Origin: Planctomycetota bacterium
GTDB lineage: Bacteria; Planctomycetota; E44-bin39
Direction: 5' to 3'
DNA length: 41,996 nt
Assembly: GCA_004376375.1 (NCBI GenBank)
Contig: SOJX01000012.1
Location: forward strand, 1 to 41,996
Position numbers and translations under genes: made by a program. Position 1 is the stretch's first letter. The number at the start of each line of letters is the position of its first letter. Under the pieces are notes generated by a model. That model made no database searches. It had not been told where the DNA came from and was given only the letters and a program-made list of their open reading frames with translations. Shown here piece by piece: positions 16,880 to 25,102 of this stretch.

Positions 16880-17590
16880 TTACTCCGCAGGGCGGAACCG
16901 CTCCATGAGTTCCTCGGAGATGGTCGCCACTTCCATCACAACGCGCATCACGCGGTTGCGGAAGAAGAAGTAAAAACACATCGTCGGAATCGCGACGAAG
17001 AGCCCGAGCGCCGTCGTCACCAGCGCGACTGAAATACCGCCCGCCAGCTTGGCCGGGCTCGGCGCCGCCTCCGACCTGGCGATGACGTTAAAGGCCATGA
17101 TCATTCCGATAACGGTCCCGAACAGGCCCATCATCGGGGCGATGTTGGCGATAAGCGAGAGGTAGCTGATCTTCTGGTTCAGCTTGACCGCCTCGTTCTC
17201 GCCGGCCTCCTGCATCGCCGCCTCGATGGCCTCGTAACCCTGTCCGATCTTCGGCAGACCGGCCGCGATTACGTTGGTCAGAAAGTTCGGCGTGGACTCG
17301 CAGAGCGTCATCGCTTCCTCGTACTCCTCATCCTCGAAAAGACTCTCCAGGTGCCCCAGAAGCTCCGGGGGCACGAGCGCGTCGCGCCGGATCGTGATTG
17401 CGTGCTCTATGGTGAGAGCAAGCGACGCGACCGAGAGCAGGATGATGAAGAAACCGATGATCCCTCCGTTCTTGATTGTGTCGAAGAGAGATATCGCAGT
17501 CTTGCCACTTTTATCCGCAGCGTACGCTACACCGCAGCACATCAGCAAAGCGAAAATCCCCAAAACTAGTATGGTCTTCGTACGAAACAT
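16880..17590 (-). CDS. ExbB/TolQ/MotA-family proton channel protein
   Basis: A 236-residue protein. It starts with a cleavable-looking signal (MFRTKTILVLGIFALLMCCGVAYAA), as in many ExbB proteins outside the Proteobacteria. A first membrane helix follows (GGIIGFFIILLSVASLALTIEHAI), then a cytoplasmic loop, then two helices with the family signatures LIANIAPMMGLFGTVIGMI and AGGISVALVTTALGLFVAIPTMCFYFFF. ExbB pentamers with ExbD pairs inside make proton-driven rotary motors in the inner membrane. I chose the ATG at 17590 (GGAG 9 bases upstream) over an upstream frame extension to 17650. It is followed by three exbD genes and preceded by two TPR genes. No TonB or TolA gene is visible, so the load of this motor is unknown. 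Confidence 0.94.
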   Translation of the reverse strand: MFRTKTILVLGIFALLMCCGVAYAADKSGKTAISLFDTIKNGGIIGFFIILLSVASLALTIEHAITIRRDALVPPELLGHLESLFEDEEYEEAMTLCESTPNFLTNVIAAGLPKIGQGYEAIEAAMQEAGENEAVKLNQKISYLSLIANIAPMMGLFGTVIGMIMAFNVIARSEAAPSPAKLAGGISVALVTTALGLFVAIPTMCFYFFFRNRVMRVVMEVATISEELMERFRPAE

Positions 17591-17640
17591 TCGGCTTTTC
17601 TCCTTTCGTTGATTGTTGCACACGGATTGTGCCACATTTA

Positions 17641-17659
17641 CCGCGGACACGGTCCGCGG
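17641..17659 (-). terminator. Hairpin between TPR gene and exbB
   Basis: CCGCGGA (17641-17647) pairs with TCCGCGG (17653-17659) around CACGG. It lies 12 bases after the stop of the 17672 gene. One of the palindromes repeated at junctions of this operon. Confidence 0.7.
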
Positions 17660-17671
17660 CCCGCCTTCGGG

Positions 17672-18751
17672 TTATTCTTCTCCCTTGGCGGCGTCATATT
17701 CCCGTTTTAATTCTTTTGCAGTCTTTACCAGCCTAAGCTTGCCCGCAGCCTTGGCAGCCAGATCCAACGCTTCCAGGCGCTTATCGCGGAACCCGGAATA
17801 AACGAGCGCGACCCTGAGGTGCGCCATCAGGGCTTTGTGGACCAGGTTCTTGTCCGAACCGTTCCGCGAAAGCCCGTAATACGCCTTTCCGAGTCCGTTC
17901 CAGGCCGAAGCCATCACCTCCTTGTTACTAATCCTTTTGGCGTCTGTGATTTTCTTGAAAAAATCTTTCGCTTCCTTGTATTTTCTGCTTTGAAGCAGGC
18001 ATTTGCCCTGCCACATTTTCGCTTCCTGCTCTATGCTTGACTCTCCGTCATTCCTTGCGTTCTTCTCGACGGTCTTGAATACTCCGAGCGCGGCCGGATA
18101 ACTCTTCTTTTCGAATTGAACAATACCGCTGCCGAGCTGGCCGCGCAGCTTCCACAGCGTGCCGAACTTGCCGCCTGAAAGTTTGCGGAACTCGGCGTCG
18201 GCCGCCATGTACTTCTTCTGCGCCAGGTAAATCAGCGCAAGGCCGTAATGGACCGCGGGCAGGTAGCGGTGCCTGCTCCAGGATCTGTTCTTGGAAAACT
18301 TGTCGTAATTCTTTTTCGCCTCTGGGTACTTGCGCCACAGGCGATAACACTCGGCGATCCAGAACGTAATAACGGGCTCGGCCTTGGCCTTCGAGCTTGG
18401 CGCAATCTGCATCCTCGAGTACTTATAACTCTTGATCGCCTCCTCGTACTTTCCGGCCCGGCGGCTCGTATCGGCCGCAAGGAAAGAACTCCCGTACGAG
18501 TTGCGCTGGATTTCGCGGATTTCGTCGGACTTCACGTCCTGGCCCCTGGGGTAGCCGATATTTTTATAACGGACCTTATCGTACTCCTCCTTGATAATAA
18601 TAATGTTCTTGATGAGGGTCTTATCCATCAGTTCAATTACATCTCCGGTCTCCTGCGCCGCGGCCGGCACGGCCGTGAAACATACCAGCAGCATTGCGAT
18701 GCCGGCGGCGCAGAGCGCGATAATCGATACTCGGCTTTTTTCCAGACACAT
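17672..18751 (-). CDS. Exported TPR-like repeat protein
   Basis: A 359-residue protein with a signal peptide (MCLEKSRVSIIALCAAGIAMLLVCFTAVPAAAQ, cleavage expected after AAA). A short beta-type domain comes next (VIELMDKTLIKNIIIIKEEYDKVRYKNI, about residues 38-65), then helical repeats such as AGKYEEAIKSYKYSR, YPEAKKNYDKF and QSRKYKEAKDFFKKI. It probably acts in the periplasm as a scaffold. I chose ATG 18751 because GGAGG lies 5 bases upstream and the signal peptide fits; an ATG at 18799 (MSVRKNKRK) would add a long basic lead and has only a weak AGGA. It is directly upstream of exbB and downstream of the giant TPR gene, so a link to the ExbB/ExbD motor is likely. Confidence 0.85.
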   Translation of the reverse strand: MCLEKSRVSIIALCAAGIAMLLVCFTAVPAAAQETGDVIELMDKTLIKNIIIIKEEYDKVRYKNIGYPRGQDVKSDEIREIQRNSYGSSFLAADTSRRAGKYEEAIKSYKYSRMQIAPSSKAKAEPVITFWIAECYRLWRKYPEAKKNYDKFSKNRSWSRHRYLPAVHYGLALIYLAQKKYMAADAEFRKLSGGKFGTLWKLRGQLGSGIVQFEKKSYPAALGVFKTVEKNARNDGESSIEQEAKMWQGKCLLQSRKYKEAKDFFKKITDAKRISNKEVMASAWNGLGKAYYGLSRNGSDKNLVHKALMAHLRVALVYSGFRDKRLEALDLAAKAAGKLRLVKTAKELKREYDAAKGEE

Positions 18752-18815
18752 ATCAACCTCCGTTTTCCGGTTCTTTCTTTTGTTTTTACGTACAGACATA
18801 ATTCCTTTCACCGCT

Positions 18816-21800
18816 TTATTTATTCCCTTTCTTCTTCTTTGAGGTCCTGTCGAAAGCCCGCTTGTGAATTTTTATTAACTTCTCTTTGAGGGCTTCCGAC
18901 ACGAGTTTCCTCTCCATCAGTTCATCCAGATCTCCAACCCCGGGCTTGATAAATTCACCCAGAACGTCGACAATATATTTATAATCCTGCTTCTCGTAGA
19001 ATATTTTGAACAATTGATAGTAAAACTCCCAGTGCCGTATGGCAAGCTTCTTTAAAGTTTCGTCCGGTTCGCCATTTTCTTTTTCGCCCGTCGCGGGTGT
19101 TTTTCTGTAAAGGTCCTGATAAGCCTTCTGCGCCTTGCCCAGCGCTTCCTGATTCTTCTTTTTCTCCTTTTTCGACACCAGGTAAGCGTTCCAGTAAGAC
19201 TTGGCTATGCCCTCGACGACTTCCAGTTTGTCCTGCCAGGGCGTCTTCTTTTCCCTGAACCACTCGTATTCCTCGGCAGCTTCAAGGTATCTCTTCATGT
19301 TGTAAAGGCAGCAGGCCCTTACAAGCTTGGCCTGGCGATACAAACTCTTCTTCTGTTCAGGCGTTTTTGGGTCTTCGTATTCAATAGCCTTAAGGACAGA
19401 ATCGACGGTTTTAAGGACCAGCTCGGGGCGGCCCGCCTTGCTCTGCATGTCGGCGACGAAAAGTTTCTGGCTGTCCGTGAGCGGCTTCTCCGCTTCCGAG
19501 ATTTTTCGCCAGTCGTCGAGAAAATCCGCTGCCTTTACCAGGAATTTCTTTCCTTCCGCCTCCTTATTCGCCTTGACAAGTTCCTCGCCGTAGGCGATAT
19601 AATTTTCGCCAAGCCACCACGCTGAAATACGGGCGAACTGGGAGTAAATCTTCCTGTTCGTCTCGTAGCTTCTCTTGATCTTGGCGAAAACGGCCTCGAC
19701 GTCGTCGAACCGCTCGAGCGGGAAGTAGGCATAAAGCTGCTGAAGCCTGGCCTGCGCGATATAACCGACAACCTTCTCAAGGTCAGGCGGCTCATCGGAA
19801 TCGAAGTACACCAGGGCGTTGACGGCGGCCTCGATGTGTGCCTTGCGCGCCGTCGCGGGCCATGAGGCGTCGAGGTGCGTCATGCCGAGGTAGAGGTGGG
19901 CGCGGACGATGGTAAGCTGACGGCGCTCCTCGTCGCTGGCCTTCCCGAGCTTCTTCTGGGCTTTCGCCTTATCAATCGCCGTCCCGAACAGCTTCACCGA
20001 CTCGGCAAGAAGCTTTGCCCGCTCCTTCGCCTCCGTACGCTCGTCATGCGTCTGTGCCGCCTGCATGCGGCAGTAACCGGCGTCCTGGCGGGAGTTCGGG
20101 TAGAACGGCACCGGCGTCTTGTTTTCGACCTCGCCTCTCTTTTCCTCGGCAACCTCCACGACCTTCAGATAGGCCTTTGCGGCCTCAAGGAATTTATCCC
20201 GCGTATTCCTGGCAAGAACGGCGTACGCCTTGTCAGCGTCGGCCCTTTCCTTCTCATCCTTTATGGCTTTCCTCTTGGCGTCCTGTTCACGCATCTTTTT
20301 TTGAAGTTTCGCTGCCGCTATCTGGATAAGCTGGGCTTCGGAATAAACTTTGCGCTGCGCGGCAACGCCCTGGCCGAGCTTTCCAAACAGATCGGAGGCT
20401 GTCCGCTCGAGGTCTTTCATGTGAGCGGTGGTGAGCTTTTCCGGTTCATCACCGCGCTTTCTCTGTATTGGATTTCCCTCTGGGTCGGTCTTCGAGCCCT
20501 CGCCTTTGCTGAGCTTGCTGATGCATGTCTCGGCGAGCTGGGCCGCGGTCGCGGCGTTTTCATCCTGCGAATGGTTCGTCGCCAGCTCGATAAACGCGGT
20601 ATAGGCCAGGAGGAATAGCTCCTGGTGGTAGTACGTCTTTCCGAGCTCGAAAAGGGCGGGCGCGGCATACTTGCGCTCTTCATCCTCGGTGACCGCGGCG
20701 GAGACGACGTCCTTGAACGCCATGGCCGAGCGTCTTTCGTCGTCGAGGTAGAAGAAACCCTTCGCAATGGCGAACGAGATTTTTGCCGGGAAAACGGCCT
20801 GCGTTTTCAGCGACATCTTCGCCATGCGCTTGGCGGCCTCGATTTCAATCGCGCCCTCCCTGGTGTCGGCGTCGCGCTTATCGTACTCGGCCTCGTAAAT
20901 CTCGAAGGCAATGCGCACGCCTTCCACGTACTCGCCGGTCGCGACGTAGGCGGCAGCCTGCTCGAAAAGCGCCTGCTTCCCGTACAGGCTTTCCCTTACG
21001 AGTTCCATCGGGAACATCGGTTTCATCAAGGTGCTCCGCAGGTCAGCCTTGCACCAGCGCGGGTTCCCGCCCGAATCGACCACGTAACCACCGCACTCCA
21101 CTTGATCCTTGTCGTCAATCCACAGGTTGCACTTCGGGCATACCTTATGCTTGCGGACGTTCAACATCTCGTCAATCACGCGCTTGGCGTTATCCGGATC
21201 ATCCTGCAGGTTATAGGCCTGGGCCTTGCGGAAATAAGCCTGCATGTTGAGGTTCTGGACGAGCTTTTCCATCTTGTCGCTCATCGGCTCGTTGGTCGTA
21301 AACCACGAGACCTCGTCGAAGTAGGCGATAGCTTCTTCAAATTTCTCGGTAGCGTCCTCTTCGTCCAGAAGCGCCAATTCGAGATAGGTTTCGCCCAGCA
21401 GAATCTTAACATGTCCGTCAAGAACGGGAAACTGGCCTTCGCGGGCGTCGCCTCCACTCATGCCCTCCTTCTTGAACTCTTCCATGGGTTTGTGGCGTTC
21501 CATCTCTTCGCTGCCTTCGATATAGAGAAGGAACAGTTTCTCAGCATCCGCAAGCGCCTTGCGCTTGTCAGCCATGTTGTCGATGGCGTCGATGGAGCGC
21601 GCAAGAAGGAGAAAGCTCCGCGCATAGTGCAACTCGGCGAGGTTCCGCTTGAACATCGCCTCGCCCTGTTCCCTGTTCGGCCTCCAGCCCCGTGGCGGGT
21701 CCTTGGGCAACAGTCTGTCAACGGCCGCACGGAACGATTTGACAACGGGTTCGAATTCTTTCTGCGTCTTAAGAATCAATTCCTTGGCTTCCGCGCGCAG

Positions 21801-22259
21801 CTTCTTTGCCGCTTTCTTGTCGCCCGTCGTTTCCTTGTCGAGGGCATCGGCTATTTTCTGGTTGGCGTCTTCAAGCTTGCCGAAAAGCTTGTCAAGCTTG
21901 ACGAGCTCGGCTGGGAAACCGCCGAGGTCTATGACCTTCTTTCGCCACTCTTCCATTTTCTTCTCGAACTTCTCTTCACCTGTCATCTGGTGCCAGATAT
22001 CGTAGATTCTCACCAGCAACTGGGCCGCACCCCCGCGCAGGTTCTTGGATGCGCTTCTATCCCCATACAGGGTTTCGGCGACTTCCCTGGCAAGCGGCAG
22101 ATATTCATCGTTCGTAGCCCGCACCGCGCGGTTTAACAACGCTTCTGCAAATGCGTAATCGTTTTCCGGCGTATCGGCATACACCGGCGGACCCGGTATC
22201 AGCCATACCGCGAAAAGCAGCACGGCGAGGCCCACTATTTCGGCTTTTCGTACACTCAC
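18816..22259 (-). CDS. Giant exported TPR-like protein with zinc-knuckle-like insert
   Basis: A 1147-residue protein with a signal peptide (IVGLAVLLFAVWLIPGPPVYA, residues 8-28) followed by almost continuous helical repeats of TPR or TPR-like type (for example AAPALFELGKTYYHQELFLLAYTAF and RACCLYNMKRYLEAAEEY). It ends in a basic tail (TSKKKKGNK). Four cysteines at 374, 377, 389 and 403 form CPKC-X11-C-X13-C, looking like a small zinc or rubredoxin-like knuckle inserted in the repeat scaffold. The rest has few cysteines. The start is GTG at 22259 with GGAGG 8 bases upstream. It lies between a secretin gene and the ExbB/ExbD group, so a periplasmic scaffold linking the inner-membrane motor to an outer-membrane channel is the natural guess. 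I know no named family of this layout. Confidence 0.85.
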   Translation of the reverse strand: MSVRKAEIVGLAVLLFAVWLIPGPPVYADTPENDYAFAEALLNRAVRATNDEYLPLAREVAETLYGDRSASKNLRGGAAQLLVRIYDIWHQMTGEEKFEKKMEEWRKKVIDLGGFPAELVKLDKLFGKLEDANQKIADALDKETTGDKKAAKKLRAEAKELILKTQKEFEPVVKSFRAAVDRLLPKDPPRGWRPNREQGEAMFKRNLAELHYARSFLLLARSIDAIDNMADKRKALADAEKLFLLYIEGSEEMERHKPMEEFKKEGMSGGDAREGQFPVLDGHVKILLGETYLELALLDEEDATEKFEEAIAYFDEVSWFTTNEPMSDKMEKLVQNLNMQAYFRKAQAYNLQDDPDNAKRVIDEMLNVRKHKVCPKCNLWIDDKDQVECGGYVVDSGGNPRWCKADLRSTLMKPMFPMELVRESLYGKQALFEQAAAYVATGEYVEGVRIAFEIYEAEYDKRDADTREGAIEIEAAKRMAKMSLKTQAVFPAKISFAIAKGFFYLDDERRSAMAFKDVVSAAVTEDEERKYAAPALFELGKTYYHQELFLLAYTAFIELATNHSQDENAATAAQLAETCISKLSKGEGSKTDPEGNPIQRKRGDEPEKLTTAHMKDLERTASDLFGKLGQGVAAQRKVYSEAQLIQIAAAKLQKKMREQDAKRKAIKDEKERADADKAYAVLARNTRDKFLEAAKAYLKVVEVAEEKRGEVENKTPVPFYPNSRQDAGYCRMQAAQTHDERTEAKERAKLLAESVKLFGTAIDKAKAQKKLGKASDEERRQLTIVRAHLYLGMTHLDASWPATARKAHIEAAVNALVYFDSDEPPDLEKVVGYIAQARLQQLYAYFPLERFDDVEAVFAKIKRSYETNRKIYSQFARISAWWLGENYIAYGEELVKANKEAEGKKFLVKAADFLDDWRKISEAEKPLTDSQKLFVADMQSKAGRPELVLKTVDSVLKAIEYEDPKTPEQKKSLYRQAKLVRACCLYNMKRYLEAAEEYEWFREKKTPWQDKLEVVEGIAKSYWNAYLVSKKEKKKNQEALGKAQKAYQDLYRKTPATGEKENGEPDETLKKLAIRHWEFYYQLFKIFYEKQDYKYIVDVLGEFIKPGVGDLDELMERKLVSEALKEKLIKIHKRAFDRTSKKKKGNK

Positions 22260-22289
22260 GCTACAAACCTCCTCACTCTCTATTTGGAG

Positions 22290-22373
22290 GACGCGCGGCG
22301 CGTCGGACTTACTACTTCAATTAGCATCGGGCGCTTCCGGGCGTGCAGGCAATGCCGCCCGCCCGAAGCGTCC
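22290..22373 (-). terminator. Two hairpins between secretin and giant TPR gene
   Basis: GACGCG-CGG-CGCGTC forms a 6-bp stem at 22290-22304. A longer imperfect stem pairs 22329-22346 with 22357-22373. They occupy the 126-base gap after the secretin stop. They may divide the operon into a pilus-like half and a motor half by partial termination or RNA processing. Confidence 0.65.
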
Positions 22374-22385
22374 GCGATTCATAAC

Positions 22386-25025
22386 TTATTCAGTCTTTCC
22401 GAGCTCCTCCGCTATGCCCGTTTTGGCTGCGCCGAAAATGCGCTCCTCTTCCTCACGCGCGATAGTAATGTGCGCGGTAAGGAGAATGACCACGGAACGG
22501 CGGAGCTTCGCGTAACCCTTGCGCTGGAAGAAGAACCGGACCCCCGGGATGCGTGAAATCACCGGGATGCCGGCCTTGTACCTCTGCTCGCGCATGTCTT
22601 TCAGGCCTCCGATGAGGACCGTGCCGCCGTCGGGGCAGACGACCGTCGAGCGAACCTTCTGCAGCGTCAGGAAGGGCAGCTCGATCGGAATCGTCGTCAA
22701 TCCGCCGGCGAGAATAACGAGCTGGGTGCGGCCCAGCGTGTCGGTCCAGTCGATGGCAAGCGTGGGTTTCACCTCGAGCAGGATGTACTTGCGGTCGTGG
22801 CTCACAACGGGTCGCGCTTCCAGGATGGCGCCGTGGTTCAATATCCCGATAACCGGGTTGAGAACCGGTATGACGCCGGAAGTCGAAATCTCGACGTCCT
22901 CGATGTACGCCTCCTGGAACAGCGCCAGGACGTGCGAGCGCTGCGTGTTAAATATGGTTATCCGGGGCGCGTGCACGACGACCGCTTTCTGAGTCTTCTT
23001 CACGGCCTCGAAAATCGCCTGGATTTCATAGCTCTCAATTCGGTTGTACTGCACCGCGACGCCGCCGGACGGCGTAATGTTGAACGGGAAGCCGGCGCCA
23101 AGCGCGTTGGAAAACCCGTTGACGACCGACGACCTGAGGTCGTTGTCGCCCTGGGCGTTCTGGTAGATGTAGCCGACGCCCCCCGTGCCGCCTGTGATGG
23201 TCGGGGGAAGGTCGCGCCACTCGACGCCGATCATGTCGAGAAGGTTGTCCTGAATATCGACGAAGCGCGCCTCGACCGTAACCATTATGCCGACGGTCTT
23301 CTGCAGGGTGTCGAGAAGCTTCTGTATCTTGCGGTGAACCGAAAGCGGTTTGCGGACGATCAGCAGCCCGCCGGTATAGCGGATGGAACCTTCGTCGCTT
23401 TCGCTCGCGAGGCGGCCTTCGATAAGCTCGATAAGCTCTTCCGACTCGACGCCGGGCGCAAGCTCTTCGTCGTCGTCGTCGCCGAGGTCGATGATGGCGC
23501 CGCCGCCACCGCCGCCGCCGGCCTGAGTACCGCCGCTGTCCCGCAGGGCTATCGACGGAGCACGAAAGTCGGGAACCTTGTTGACGATCTCGGTTACCGA
23601 GTAGAATTCGAGGTACAGCTCTTCCGGCTCGCCCTCCTCGGTGGCGATGTAAACGACACCGTTCTTGATGCGGTACTGAAGGTCGGTTCCCTCGAGCAGA
23701 AGGTTGAGCGCGCTCGAGAGTTTGATCTTGCTCAGGCGAAGCGTAATTGTCCTGCCCGAGACGGAATCGGCCGCATCGTTCGACATTACGAAGTTGAGGC
23801 TTGTGATGTCGCGCAGGAAGTTGATCGCCTCTGAAAACTCCGTGTCGAGGAAGTTTACCGTAACGAGCTGGTTTTCCAGCGTGGCGAGAATCTGCCGCTC
23901 CTCGGGAGAGCGGTCCTGCTTGACTTCCTTCAGGAGCGGAATGGTTCGGCGGTGGACAGCCGCCCACTCTTCCTCGGGCGGAAACATGAATATCTCCTGG
24001 TGGGGAACCGCAGCCGCGGCGATGCTCTCAAGACACCTTTCCCAGTACTCGATGCGGTCGTTATAAAACCTCAGCCGCCTCGAGAGATGGTAGTTGCGCT
24101 GCGCCTGGGCCTTCAGCAGCATGGCCTCCTCGTGGCCGGGGTCTTCCTTGAGAATCCATTTGCAGAGCTGCTGGACGTCCAGCCACTCTTTGCGCTCGAA
24201 GCGGTACTTCGCCTTGTTGAAGAGCTGGTTCACGCGGTACTGGCGGAACCGCTCTTCCTGGTACAGGCGTGACCTGGCGTCCTCTTGAACGATGCGCCTG
24301 AGCTCGTGCTGCTTGAATTCCTTCTGCTCCTTGGACGCGAGTTTTGAGAGGTTGATCCAGTGCTTCGTGCGGTCCTCGAAGCCCTTGGTGTCGATGAAAA
24401 ACGGGAACCACTTGATGGTTTCGAGCACGCGCTCGAACTTCGCGACCGCCTCGTCGTACTTCTGCTGCTTGTACAGCTTGTAGCCCTCGATGAAGAGGCG
24501 TTCGACCTCGATCGTGGCCTGGGTGATCCGGACGCGGCGCTCGTCGGTCAGCTGGCGCACGACGTCGTAAATCTCACCCTTCCGGTCGCCGACCAGCCAG
24601 AGCACCTTGTAGTACATTTTCCTGTACTCCTGGTTGGTGGGCTCGATGCGGTGCGCCATTTCGAAATACCACTTGGCGTCACGGTACTGGAAACGCATGT
24701 ATAGCCGCTTCCCCGTATCGTAGTATTTCTGCGCATTCATTTTGAGCGATCTTCCGCGGATCGCCAGCATCTTCAGGAGTTCCTCGTCGCCGCCCTCGCC
24801 AAAAATGGAAAGGTCCAAATCTCCTTCTTTGCCGGAGGGCTTGCCTTTAGAGGCACCCGAAGTTTTCGCAACCGTGCGCCCTTTGGGCTTGGCGGCTCCC
24901 CTCTTTCGGGCGACCTTCTTGGATGCCTTGCCGGCATCTTTCTTGGCCGGTTTCGAGGTGGAGCAGCCAATCGCAAGACCCGCGACCAGCACCATTGCGA
25001 GGATCAGAAAGACCAGCTTTCTCAT
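22386..25025 (-). CDS. TPR-secretin outer-membrane lipoprotein (pilQ-position copy)
   Basis: An 879-residue protein. A lipoprotein signal ends in LAIGC (Cys21), followed by a Lys-rich spacer and TPR-like helices at about 85-330 (YYDTGKRLYMRFQYRDAKWYFE, GYKLYKQQKYDEAVAKFERVLE). An STN/N0-like domain follows at about 370-450 (VNFLDTEFSEAINFLRDITSLNFVM). The secretin core begins at about 560 and ends with CPDGGTVLIGGL and IPVISRIPGVRFFF. A Gly run (GGGGGGG) marks a loop near residue 500. Akkermansia's Amuc_1098 is a secretin in the same gene neighbourhood type. I take ATG 25025 (AAAGGA 7 bases upstream) rather than the preceding GTG. It follows the PilM-PilN, PilO-like and PilP-position genes, so it is the most likely outer-membrane partner of those. 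Confidence 0.9.
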   Translation of the reverse strand: MRKLVFLILAMVLVAGLAIGCSTSKPAKKDAGKASKKVARKRGAAKPKGRTVAKTSGASKGKPSGKEGDLDLSIFGEGGDEELLKMLAIRGRSLKMNAQKYYDTGKRLYMRFQYRDAKWYFEMAHRIEPTNQEYRKMYYKVLWLVGDRKGEIYDVVRQLTDERRVRITQATIEVERLFIEGYKLYKQQKYDEAVAKFERVLETIKWFPFFIDTKGFEDRTKHWINLSKLASKEQKEFKQHELRRIVQEDARSRLYQEERFRQYRVNQLFNKAKYRFERKEWLDVQQLCKWILKEDPGHEEAMLLKAQAQRNYHLSRRLRFYNDRIEYWERCLESIAAAAVPHQEIFMFPPEEEWAAVHRRTIPLLKEVKQDRSPEERQILATLENQLVTVNFLDTEFSEAINFLRDITSLNFVMSNDAADSVSGRTITLRLSKIKLSSALNLLLEGTDLQYRIKNGVVYIATEEGEPEELYLEFYSVTEIVNKVPDFRAPSIALRDSGGTQAGGGGGGGAIIDLGDDDDEELAPGVESEELIELIEGRLASESDEGSIRYTGGLLIVRKPLSVHRKIQKLLDTLQKTVGIMVTVEARFVDIQDNLLDMIGVEWRDLPPTITGGTGGVGYIYQNAQGDNDLRSSVVNGFSNALGAGFPFNITPSGGVAVQYNRIESYEIQAIFEAVKKTQKAVVVHAPRITIFNTQRSHVLALFQEAYIEDVEISTSGVIPVLNPVIGILNHGAILEARPVVSHDRKYILLEVKPTLAIDWTDTLGRTQLVILAGGLTTIPIELPFLTLQKVRSTVVCPDGGTVLIGGLKDMREQRYKAGIPVISRIPGVRFFFQRKGYAKLRRSVVILLTAHITIAREEEERIFGAAKTGIAEELGKTE

Positions 25026-25076
25026 CACAGTATCCTTTCCGCTATACTCGGCTCGTTATGAACTCGGCATCGTAAA

Positions 25077-25099
25077 CCCGCGGGGATTTTCCCCGCGGG
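25077..25099 (-). terminator. Perfect 10-bp hairpin after the PilP-position gene
   Basis: CCCGCGGGGA (25077-25086) pairs perfectly with 25090-25099 around TTT. It starts 3 bases past the stop of the 25103 gene and lies just upstream of the secretin ribosome site. No U-tract, so complete termination is doubtful. Confidence 0.8.
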
Positions 25100-25102
25100 G
25101 TG

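Noticed and set aside
20625..22136. A 503-codon plus-strand frame
   Set aside because: Antisense to the giant TPR gene, which has a signal peptide and GGAGG-GTG start.
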